Below are positions 26,542 through 33,735 of a stretch of 41,545 nt of DNA, one piece after another. Numbering within the stretch: position 1 is the first letter of the stretch; every line of letters starts with the position of its first letter. Source of the stretch: JANXSD01 sp043758125 (lineage in GTDB: Bacteria; Bacteroidota; Bacteroidia; AKYH767-A; OLB10). A model generated the notes under the pieces. That model saw nothing but the letters and a program-made list of their open reading frames with translations. It did no database searches and was not told where the DNA came from. The stretch is taken from positions 1 to 41,545 of the forward strand of contig JAYVOC010000112.1 of the NCBI GenBank assembly GCA_043758125.1, given 5' to 3'. The position numbers and the translations under genes are program-made.

Positions 26542-26699
26542 AGGGATTAATTTTATGATTGAAGTAATTAATTTTTATTAATGGTAGGATAATTATGGAA
26601 ATAAATTAATCTTTACAAAATGACAGTTGAATTCTATTAAGTATAACGATTTTCATTTAGGAATAGAAATTATTTCAAGATTAACGATTAAAAATTACG

Positions 26700-28529
26700 A
26701 TGCGTATTGCCCATATTTTTTCTTCCAACTTTTTAGCAGGATCAGTGATGTATGCGTTACAGTTAGCTGAGAAGCAAATTGAGCAAGGTCACGAGGTAAT
26801 TTTGATTACAGATATAAAAGTTTCAGATACGATTCCTACAATTCAACTTCCAATTTCTGATAGACGTTATCCAAGTAGATTTCGAAATATTAAACAGATA
26901 AAAAAATTAATTTTAGAGCAAGACATTCATATCATTCACGCACATTCGCGTGCAGCAAGTTGGGTTTCATTTTTTGCAACAATTAATACGTATACCGCTT
27001 TGGTATCTACTATTCATGGCATTCAAGGTAAGAAATCAATTATCAATAATAAAGTATATGGCGAAAAAGTAATTGCGATTTGTAAAAATGTTTTGATCCA
27101 GTTAGAAGAGCAAATTCAGATTGAAAAAAAGAAGTTAGTTTTAATTCCGAATGGAATTCGATTTGGAGTGACGCCTAAAAAATTAGTAGAGGATAAAAGA
27201 CAATCAGGAAAAATCATTTCGTTGATAGGCAGATTAAATGGTCCGAAAGGTGAAATAGCAGAGCGGTTTATTGGCGAAGTTTTTCCTAAACTTTTGGAGC
27301 AACATCCATCACTTTCAATTTATATTTTAGGAGGAGAAATAGAAACATTTTCTGCTTCTGGAAAAATTAAGTTAGAAGAATTAATAAGTAAATATCCATC
27401 ACGAGTAAACTTTATTGGATTTACAAAAGAAGTTAAATCGTATATGCAAGCTTCTACACTTATTATTGGTGCGGGACGTGTGGCTTTAGAAGGAATAGAA
27501 TTAAAGGTTCCTGTATATGCTGTTGGTGAAAGTAATTCGATTGGCTTTTTAACAGCAGCAACTATTACTGATGCGATGGCGTCAAACTTTGGAGATATAC
27601 TTCCTGTAAAAAGTAAATTTAATATTGACTCATCATTAGCTTATAATGATCTAAATCAATTTTTATCAGACGTAAATCTAAAGCTAGAGGATCTAACAAA
27701 TTGCATTTTACCATACGATGTAAATAATGTTGTATCGAAAGTTTATGATGTTTACAAAGCAGCATTGATACAAAAAATTCATCCGAAGCATATTCCAATA
27801 TTGATGTATCATAAAGTGCCCAATAAAAATATTGAAACGCAGCATAAAATATTTGTCACCAAAAAAATTTTTGAAAAACACTTGCGCTTTTTCCGCCTAC
27901 GCAGCATAAAATCTATAACTTTAAAACAGTACAATGATTTTAGTGAAGGGAAAATTACCGCTAAGTTATTTCCATCCAAGCCGATCATTTTAACTTTTGA
28001 TGATGGATATGAAGATAATTATACCAACATGCTTCCGCTTACTGAGAAATATGGATTTAAAGGAGTTTTATTTTTACTTGGTAATTTTAATTTAACACAT
28101 AATGACTGGGATAAAAAAGAAGATCCTTCAGCAAATAAATTAATGAGTACCGAACAAAAGATTGCATTCGTAAAAAGTGGATGGGAAATTGGGGCGCATA
28201 CTTTAACACATCCTCACCTTACAGAAATAAATTCAACTCTTGCAAAAAATGAAATTGCAGAAAGTAAAAGGAGCATTGAAGCAACATTAAAAATTTCGGT
28301 AAATACTTTTGCGTATCCTTACGGAGATTACAACGAAGAAATAAAATCGGAAACTGCTAATGCTGGCTTTCGCTTCGCAGTAGCAACTGATAGTGGAGGA
28401 TTGATGTTAGACGATGATCGCTATGCAATTTTTCGAGTAAATATGTTTCCTGATGAAAGCTTATTCTCTCTTTACAAAAAAACATCAAGCTGGTATAGAA
28501 AATATTATTTTAAGAAAAGAGGGAAGTGA
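26700..28529 (+). CDS. Fused glycosyltransferase family 4 and polysaccharide deacetylase (NodB/CE4)
   Basis: The 609-aa protein has two catalytic modules. The first (about 1-350) is a GT-B glycosyltransferase: N-terminal FSSNFLAGSVMYALQLAE with IHAHSRAASW, then ISLIGRLNGPKGE and a nucleotide-sugar site region (FIGFTKEVKSYMQASTLIIGAGRVALEGI). The second (about 362-609) begins at HIPILMYHKVP and has NodB motifs: TFDDGY (432-437, catalytic Asp434 and metal Asp435), HTLTHPH (500-506, metal ligands) and AYPYGDY. No membrane segment or signal is seen, so both activities should be cytoplasmic. The usual E-x7-E of GT4 reads ALEGIELKVPV here (only partly kept). Codon use fits neighbours. It may build and deacetylate the same glycan. 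Confidence 0.9.
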   Translation: MRIAHIFSSNFLAGSVMYALQLAEKQIEQGHEVILITDIKVSDTIPTIQLPISDRRYPSRFRNIKQIKKLILEQDIHIIHAHSRAASWVSFFATINTYTALVSTIHGIQGKKSIINNKVYGEKVIAICKNVLIQLEEQIQIEKKKLVLIPNGIRFGVTPKKLVEDKRQSGKIISLIGRLNGPKGEIAERFIGEVFPKLLEQHPSLSIYILGGEIETFSASGKIKLEELISKYPSRVNFIGFTKEVKSYMQASTLIIGAGRVALEGIELKVPVYAVGESNSIGFLTAATITDAMASNFGDILPVKSKFNIDSSLAYNDLNQFLSDVNLKLEDLTNCILPYDVNNVVSKVYDVYKAALIQKIHPKHIPILMYHKVPNKNIETQHKIFVTKKIFEKHLRFFRLRSIKSITLKQYNDFSEGKITAKLFPSKPIILTFDDGYEDNYTNMLPLTEKYGFKGVLFLLGNFNLTHNDWDKKEDPSANKLMSTEQKIAFVKSGWEIGAHTLTHPHLTEINSTLAKNEIAESKRSIEATLKISVNTFAYPYGDYNEEIKSETANAGFRFAVATDSGGLMLDDDRYAIFRVNMFPDESLFSLYKKTSSWYRKYYFKKRGK

Positions 28530-28706
28530 GAATCGAAAGGAGTTAATTTTGTTTTTACAAACACTAATTACTTAATAGATAAATTAAAAGAATAAAAAGT
28601 CAACGAAAGTATTTATTAAAAAAAATAAAAACAAAACAGATCAAGAATAATTATTTAAAAAGAATAGTGTAAGCAATTTAAATTTTCTTTAAAAATCGAG
28701 AACGAT

Positions 28707-29162
28707 ATGAGTAAATTGGAGAAGTTAATAAATGAAATTGAATCGTTGATTTCAAAGCAGGCAAAAATGAATACAGTAATATCGACATCATCCGTTGGCT
28801 GGCATATTGAACATTGCTTATTAACGATCAATTTGATTATTGAAGCGGTAAAGGCATCTGATCCTTCAGTATACAAATGGTCATTTAATTTTAATAGAAC
28901 ACTTATCTTATCAATAGGAAAAATTCCGAGAGGTAGAGCAAAAGCTCCTACCATTGTTCAACCGAATATTGATTTTAATACTGAAACCTTAAAGAAGCAT
29001 CTTAATAAGGTAAAACAAAAGTTGGAGGTATTGAATACCTTAAATAAAAATCATCACTTTCCACATCCTTATTTTGGCGCGCTTAATTTAAAGCCAACTA
29101 TTAAGTTTCTTGAAATTCACACACAGCATCATATTAAAATAATGAAGGATATTATAAAATAA
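28707..29162 (+). CDS. DinB-like protein (DUF1569)
   Basis: The 151-aa protein is all-helical, with DUF1569/DinB-type metal-site histidines: His33 and His36 in VGWHIEHC and the C-terminal pair in EIHTQHHIKIM. A segment PHPYFGALNLK matches the G-x-L-N-x-x-x-W/F stretch of DUF1569 proteins. DinB superfamily members are putative thiol- or metal-dependent enzymes; the reaction here is unknown. Despite the name, the fold is unrelated to DNA polymerase IV. Convergent with dinD; the gap of 35 bp has no clear hairpin. Confidence 0.85.
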   Translation: MSKLEKLINEIESLISKQAKMNTVISTSSVGWHIEHCLLTINLIIEAVKASDPSVYKWSFNFNRTLILSIGKIPRGRAKAPTIVQPNIDFNTETLKKHLNKVKQKLEVLNTLNKNHHFPHPYFGALNLKPTIKFLEIHTQHHIKIMKDIIK

Positions 29163-29197
29163 ATTACAAATAGACATAACAATGATTTATCTAAGGA

Positions 29198-30043
29198 TTA
29201 TTTTTGAACTTTCTTTTTCGCTTCTTTAAATACTTTTTTCTCCTCATCTACTAATCTTTTTTGAACTTTTTTCAAATCTTCAGAAGGGGGTAATTCTTCT
29301 GGTTTTACATTTCTTCCTAATAAAATTTTTCTAACTGCAATATTATTTTCAACATGTTCTTTTAAAATATATTTTTCGCCACGCAAATCTTTTTCGGTTA
29401 CATTATGGCTTGTAAGTTCTGTAGCAAAGTCTTTCCCTTTAATTGTAAGTGTAGGTAGAAAATCAGCTAATGGTCTGTTATTAGGAACACCTAGTTTAAT
29501 TTTCATATCATTCGTGGTAAAACCACCGAATAATGCTTTATCACCTTTGCTCCTAATGAATGCAAAACCATTAAAATCTACTCCTCTTTCGTATATAATT
29601 GAGGAAAGTTTTTTTTCTGATTTAGAAAGTTTTTCTCTTGCAAGTATACGTGCAATATCTAAAAGTCGAGTCTCAATAATTTCTTGCTTTCTTGTTTGAA
29701 CCGCAAAATAAGTTTGCGCAAAAGCAATCTCAGGTTTAGTAGCATCACCGTTTTGAGCAATAAGATAACAAGCATACCTCGTGAGGGCTATATCTTCTAT
29801 TTGGCGCTGAGCACCTTTTGCTAATTCGATCAATTTGCCGCCATCAACAAAATGATTAATTATTGTCATTCCAGCATTTTCACATGATTTTTTAGCTTTA
29901 TCAATTACATTCAAAAAATTATCCCATTTAGAATATCCTAGAATAAATTGTAATTCTCTAGCACTCCAGCCTTCAATACCATTGAAGTCATAATATGCAT
30001 TTTCAAATTGCACAAACAATTGTTGGATTTGTTCTTTTTTCAT
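29198..30043 (-). CDS. dinD: DNA damage-inducible protein D
   Basis: The 281-aa protein matches DinD over its length (E. coli DinD 274 aa): an N-terminal BRO-like domain WSARELQFILGYSKWDNF (about 26-43), I-x-H-F-V-D-G-G, the invariant ALTRYACYLIAQNGDATKPEIAFAQTYFA region (split over residues 86-114), a GFAFIRSKGDKALFGG segment and a long Lys/Glu-rich C-terminus. DinD is LexA-regulated in E. coli and restrains RecA filament activity; the role here is by homology only. It is preceded by a 16-bp inverted repeat and, 150 bp out, by the palindromic tandem array. Confidence 0.93.
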   Translation of the reverse strand: MKKEQIQQLFVQFENAYYDFNGIEGWSARELQFILGYSKWDNFLNVIDKAKKSCENAGMTIINHFVDGGKLIELAKGAQRQIEDIALTRYACYLIAQNGDATKPEIAFAQTYFAVQTRKQEIIETRLLDIARILAREKLSKSEKKLSSIIYERGVDFNGFAFIRSKGDKALFGGFTTNDMKIKLGVPNNRPLADFLPTLTIKGKDFATELTSHNVTEKDLRGEKYILKEHVENNIAVRKILLGRNVKPEELPPSEDLKKVQKRLVDEEKKVFKEAKKKVQK

Positions 30044-30068
30044 TCGAATAATTTTTAAATCGCAAGTT

Positions 30069-30084
30069 AAAAGTTTATACTTTT
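30069..30084 (-). promoter_or_regulatory. Candidate operator upstream of dinD (AAAAGT-4-ACTTTT)
   Basis: AAAAGTTTATACTTTT, an inverted repeat with 6-bp arms and a 4-bp centre, lies 26 bp before the dinD start. It is the only good small dyad in the immediate upstream region, so a repressor such as LexA could bind there, but no Bacteroidota LexA consensus is known to me to match it. Confidence 0.3.
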
Positions 30085-30192
30085 TAAAAATGACGATTGT
30101 TAGGTTTAATATTGCAATTATACTAATAATTTTCGAAACAGGAGTATGACGAGTTTAATGATCAAAAACAGTAACCAATAATAAAATAAGTT

Positions 30193-30427
30193 ATCATATT
30201 CCCGACATCGGGAATATGATCAGAAGAAGTAGAAATTGTATTCGATTTTCGAGTAAAATCGATCATATTCCCGACATCGGGAATATGATCAGGAGAAGTA
30301 GAAATTGTAATGAATTTTCGAGTAAAATCGATCATATTCCCGACATCGGCAAAATGATCAGAAGAAGTAGAAATTGTATTCGATTTTCGAGTAAAATCGA
30401 TCATATTCCCGACATCGGGAATATGAT
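30193..30427. repeat. Tandem array of 28-bp palindromes with 69-bp period
   Basis: Four copies of a near-perfect palindrome (13-bp arms ATCATATTCCCGA / TCGGGAATATGAT around CA) sit at 30193, 30262, 30331 and 30400. Copies 1, 2 and 4 are perfect; copy 3 has GCAAA for GGAAT. The 41-bp spacers are almost identical to each other and contain a second small dyad (CGATTTT cgagt AAAATCG). Because 69 is a multiple of 3, both strands look open. The array fills the gap between the dinD promoter side and the 3' end of meaB. Confidence 0.95.
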
Positions 30428-30478
30428 CAGAAGCAACAAATTTTGATTATTTTTTTTACATAAAACACCGTTCAAAAA

Positions 30479-31408
30479 TTACTTGGCAATTACTTTTCTG
30501 ACAAACTCATATACATTAAAATCTTTCTCTTTCATTGCAACAGTTAATTCTACAAGCAAATCTTGAACAGAAATACTTCGCATTTTTTCTTGTTGAATTA
30601 ATCTATAGGTACGTTCTGCTAAAAGTTGTAAATTTTTTTCAGGAGGAACTTGTTGAAGATGTTTGTAAATCATTTCTACCAAAGCATTAACTCCTTCGTT
30701 TCCCGATGCAATGGTTTTCATAACCGGAACATTCCAATTATTTTTATAAGGACGTTCATGTAAAGTTTTAATAACATTTGCCGCAAAACGATCAGCACCT
30801 TCACGATCAGATTTATTGACAACAAAAATATCTGCAATCTCCATGATACCTGATTTTATGGCCTGTATTTCATCACCAGCTTCAGGAACTAATACTACGA
30901 TTGTTGTATCTGCTAATGCTACAATCTCAACTTCTGATTGTCCAACACCAACTGTTTCAATAATTATATGATCAAATGCCGCTGATCGCATCACATCTAT
31001 TACTTCTAATGTTTTTGCAGAGAGACCGCCTAAGGCGCCTCGTGTAGCCAACGAACGAATATAAATGTTAGGGTTGTTAAAGTGTTCATACATTCGTAAG
31101 CGGTCGCCTAGCAACGAGCCATGAGTAAACGGGGATGAAGGATCTACAGCAAGAACAGCAATTTGATATGGATCACCTGCTGCATTTTTCTTAGCACTTA
31201 AATTTTTAAGCAATGCATTGATGAGCGTGCTTTTTCCGGCACCAGGAGGACCTGTAATTCCAGTTACAGGAATTTGTTTGTCGACAGAAAGTTTTGGGAG
31301 AAATTCTTCATAGCCACTTAGCTCATTTTCAACGATTGTAATAGCGCGAGCAAGATACCTGCGATCACCATTTTTTAATCCTTGAAGAAGTTCATCCAAC
31401 ACTATCAT
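30479..31408 (-). CDS. meaB: Methylmalonyl-CoA-mutase-associated GTPase MeaB
   Basis: The 309-aa P-loop GTPase has Walker A GPPGAGKS (53-60), switch regions VDPSSPFTHGSLLGDRLRM, ETVGVGQSEVE and the guanine-specificity motif NKSD. These are MeaB/ArgK signatures. It loads and protects adenosylcobalamin in methylmalonyl-CoA mutase. The mutase genes are not in this window. Start ATG 31408 (MIVLDEL) is preferred over the ATG five codons upstream (31423, MYFHR). Divergent from the riboswitch-controlled vitamin B12 receptor. Confidence 0.95.
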   Translation of the reverse strand: MIVLDELLQGLKNGDRRYLARAITIVENELSGYEEFLPKLSVDKQIPVTGITGPPGAGKSTLINALLKNLSAKKNAAGDPYQIAVLAVDPSSPFTHGSLLGDRLRMYEHFNNPNIYIRSLATRGALGGLSAKTLEVIDVMRSAAFDHIIIETVGVGQSEVEIVALADTTIVVLVPEAGDEIQAIKSGIMEIADIFVVNKSDREGADRFAANVIKTLHERPYKNNWNVPVMKTIASGNEGVNALVEMIYKHLQQVPPEKNLQLLAERTYRLIQQEKMRSISVQDLLVELTVAMKEKDFNVYEFVRKVIAK

Positions 31409-31518
31409 GCGGTGAAAATACACAGCAAGATTGATTTAATAGAAATCTCTTAAGAAAATATTTGCAGTGCACTTGATGGTTTAAAATTTCATTAAAGCAC
31501 GATTACACTACTTTATCT

Positions 31519-31526
31519 TAACTTTG
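31519..31526 (+). promoter_or_regulatory. -7 box (TAACTTTG) before the cobalamin riboswitch
   Basis: TAACTTTG matches TAnnTTTG exactly and lies a few bases before the riboswitch fold, placing a likely transcription start near 31533. The best TTR box upstream (31492-31494) has a spacing of 24 bp, longer than usual. Confidence 0.5.
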
Positions 31527-31532
31527 CCCTTA

Positions 31533-31712
31533 TTCGGTTCCTACTTTGAGAAATCAAAGAGGATTAATAGGGAATCTGGTGAAATTCCAGAACAGTTCCC
31601 GCTGCTGTAAGCTATTTAGATTTCATATTATCGAAATCAAATTTGTAAATAACCACTGTTACTAAAGTAATGGGAAGGGGCAAATTTTTAGTAAGTCAGA
31701 AGACCTGCCGAT
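31533..31712 (+). promoter_or_regulatory. Cobalamin (B12) riboswitch
   Basis: The conserved B12 aptamer elements occur in order: TAATAGGGAATCTGGTGAAA with TTCCAGAAC, GTTCCCGCTGCTGTAAGC (the B12-box core, about 31595-31612), CCACTGTTACTAAAGTAATGGGAAGG (31653-31678), and AAGTCAGAAGACCTGCC (31693-31709). It lies in the 5' leader of the BtuB-type receptor, 112 bases before its ATG, and probably lowers receptor synthesis when B12 is abundant. No intrinsic terminator follows, so translation control is likely. Confidence 0.95.
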
Positions 31713-31821
31713 ATTATAAATTAATTCAAACGCTTTCGGAGAAAAGGCGATGAAATAAATCTTCTTAAGAGAGGCTTTGTTTTAGCGCATCATTTTTTTT
31801 GTAAGCATTTATTCAGTAAAG

Positions 31822-33708
31822 ATGCTAAAGCAAAATTTAATTTTATTCTGTTTATTTTTTTCAATTGTAGGTGTTGTGAATGCACAACAATCTAGCGATA
31901 CTATTTGTACACTTCAACAAATTAATATTACTGCAACACGATTAAATGAAGCCAATGAAACTTCAACAGTACAACTTCTTGATACAACATTAGCTCGATT
32001 AACAACGGCAACATTAGCAGAACAATTAACTAGAGAAGGCGGGCTTTTTATCAAATCATACGGCCCAGGAAGTTTATCTACATTATCATTACGCGGAAGT
32101 AATGCTTCTCAAACTGCAGTACTTTGGAATGGAATAAATATTTGTAGTCCAATGCTTGGGTTATTTGATTTAGGATTAATACCCACTTTTTTAGTTGATG
32201 AAACAACAATTCAATATGGTGGTTCTGGTGCAGAGCAAGGAAGTGCTGCTATTGGCGGAGCTATTCATCTTAACTCGAAAATTAAAAAGGAAAAGGGTTT
32301 AGAAGTAAATGCTTTATCAAGTGTTGGAAGTTTTGGTTTTTATGAAGGGGGAATTAGCATTAAGAACTTAGGCGATAAAGTTTATACGAATAGTAGATTT
32401 TATTTTCAAGGTGCAGAAAATAATTTCAAGTTTAAAAATTTTGATGATGAAATTATAACGCAATCAAATGCAAAATTTAATCAGATTGGATTTGCACAGG
32501 ACTTCTCCATTGGTAAAGTGTCGAATTTATTTAGTTTGCATGGATGGTATGTAAAAAATGAAAGGAAGATTCCACCTCACATGCTTACACCAAGTAGTAC
32601 GCAACAACAAAATGATGAAGCGATAAGAATTGTTGCTGAGTATCAACGAAAAATTAATTTTTGGAATTGGAATATTCACAGTGGATGGAGCAGAGAGAAA
32701 CTAAATTATAGAGATCTCTCCTCGAAAATCGAAGACATAAGTACATCTTATTTATTGCAAAATGATGCTGAGATTTCATACCATAAAAATATTCCATTAA
32801 CATTTACCACTCAAGTATCTTGGTTGCATAATGAAGCCGTTGAATCAGCTTATGGTGAACGTCAAAAAGTAAATCAAGAGGATATTACGTTTCTGGTAAA
32901 ATATCAAATTTCAAAATTGACAGTACGCGCCGCATTAAAGAAAGGGTATCATAATGAAAATGAATTACCCTTATTACCATCTATTACTTCATCATGGAAA
33001 TTTTGGAAAGATTTTTTGTTAAAAGGAAACATAGCCAAACTTTATCGTGTTCCAACGTTAAACGATTTATATTGGAAGCCAGGTGGTAATTCTGAATTAA
33101 AACCAGAAAGTGGTCTTACAGAATCGGCATCAATAGAATGGAAAAAGGGCAAATCAAAAAAAAATGTATCAGCAGAAATTGGTTACTTTAATACGCGAAC
33201 AAAAGATGAAATTGTTTGGCTTCCAGAAAACAATGGCTTGTATCATGCTGAAAACATCAATGAAATATGGAGTAGAGGAATAGAAGTTACTTTACGAGGG
33301 AATTATCATTTTAATGAATTAGTTTTTAATGGATTTGTTTTAGCGCATTATACATTAGCTACGATTACTAAAACAGATGCGAGTTTAGGTGAAGGAATTA
33401 ACAATGAATTGAGTTATTCTCCTAAAATTTTATTAAAAGAGAATATTGGAATACGATTCAGAAAATGGTCTTTAAATTATTATCATGATTTTACCGGAGC
33501 GCGTTATACTTCAATTGATAATTCACAACGATTAAAACCTTTTCAAACAGGGGAACTTGATTTAGCATTTGAATTAATGATGCGTAACACTTTAATTCAT
33601 TTCTTTTTTGATTCGAAGAATATTTGGAACGAAAAGTATCAGGTGATAGCATATCGTGCAACGCCTGGAAGAAGTTTTCAAGCAGGAGTTTTACTAAAAA
33701 TAAAATAG
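31822..33708 (+). CDS. btuB: TonB-dependent outer-membrane receptor, BtuB-like
   Basis: The 628-aa protein has a signal peptide (1-21, ...GVVNAQ), a TonB-box-like INITATR (34-40), a plug domain with LRGSNASQTAVLWNGI, GLFDLGLIP and the YGGSGAEQGSAAIGGAIHL end of plug (to about 155), then a 22-strand barrel ending in a terminal aromatic strand (GRSFQAGVLLKIK). The length is typical of BtuB (about 600). The upstream riboswitch makes B12 or a corrinoid the best ligand. It is divergent from meaB. Convergent with the SprB-like gene with 27 bp between stops. Confidence 0.92.
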   Translation: MLKQNLILFCLFFSIVGVVNAQQSSDTICTLQQINITATRLNEANETSTVQLLDTTLARLTTATLAEQLTREGGLFIKSYGPGSLSTLSLRGSNASQTAVLWNGINICSPMLGLFDLGLIPTFLVDETTIQYGGSGAEQGSAAIGGAIHLNSKIKKEKGLEVNALSSVGSFGFYEGGISIKNLGDKVYTNSRFYFQGAENNFKFKNFDDEIITQSNAKFNQIGFAQDFSIGKVSNLFSLHGWYVKNERKIPPHMLTPSSTQQQNDEAIRIVAEYQRKINFWNWNIHSGWSREKLNYRDLSSKIEDISTSYLLQNDAEISYHKNIPLTFTTQVSWLHNEAVESAYGERQKVNQEDITFLVKYQISKLTVRAALKKGYHNENELPLLPSITSSWKFWKDFLLKGNIAKLYRVPTLNDLYWKPGGNSELKPESGLTESASIEWKKGKSKKNVSAEIGYFNTRTKDEIVWLPENNGLYHAENINEIWSRGIEVTLRGNYHFNELVFNGFVLAHYTLATITKTDASLGEGINNELSYSPKILLKENIGIRFRKWSLNYYHDFTGARYTSIDNSQRLKPFQTGELDLAFELMMRNTLIHFFFDSKNIWNEKYQVIAYRATPGRSFQAGVLLKIK

Positions 33709-33735
33709 ATTTTTTTAATTGTATTAAGTATTGGA

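Noticed and set aside
28707..29162. DNA polymerase IV, from the name DinB
   Set aside because: The protein is only 151 aa and helical with DUF1569-type histidines; the DinB superfamily name is unrelated to the polymerase.
30193..30427. CRISPR array
   Set aside because: The 41-bp spacers are nearly identical to one another and no cas gene is present.
30162..30446. Two overlapping 76-80-residue open frames on opposite strands with a 23-residue period
   Set aside because: They follow only from the 69-bp array, whose length is a multiple of three; composition is dictated by the palindrome and there is no independent support for translation.
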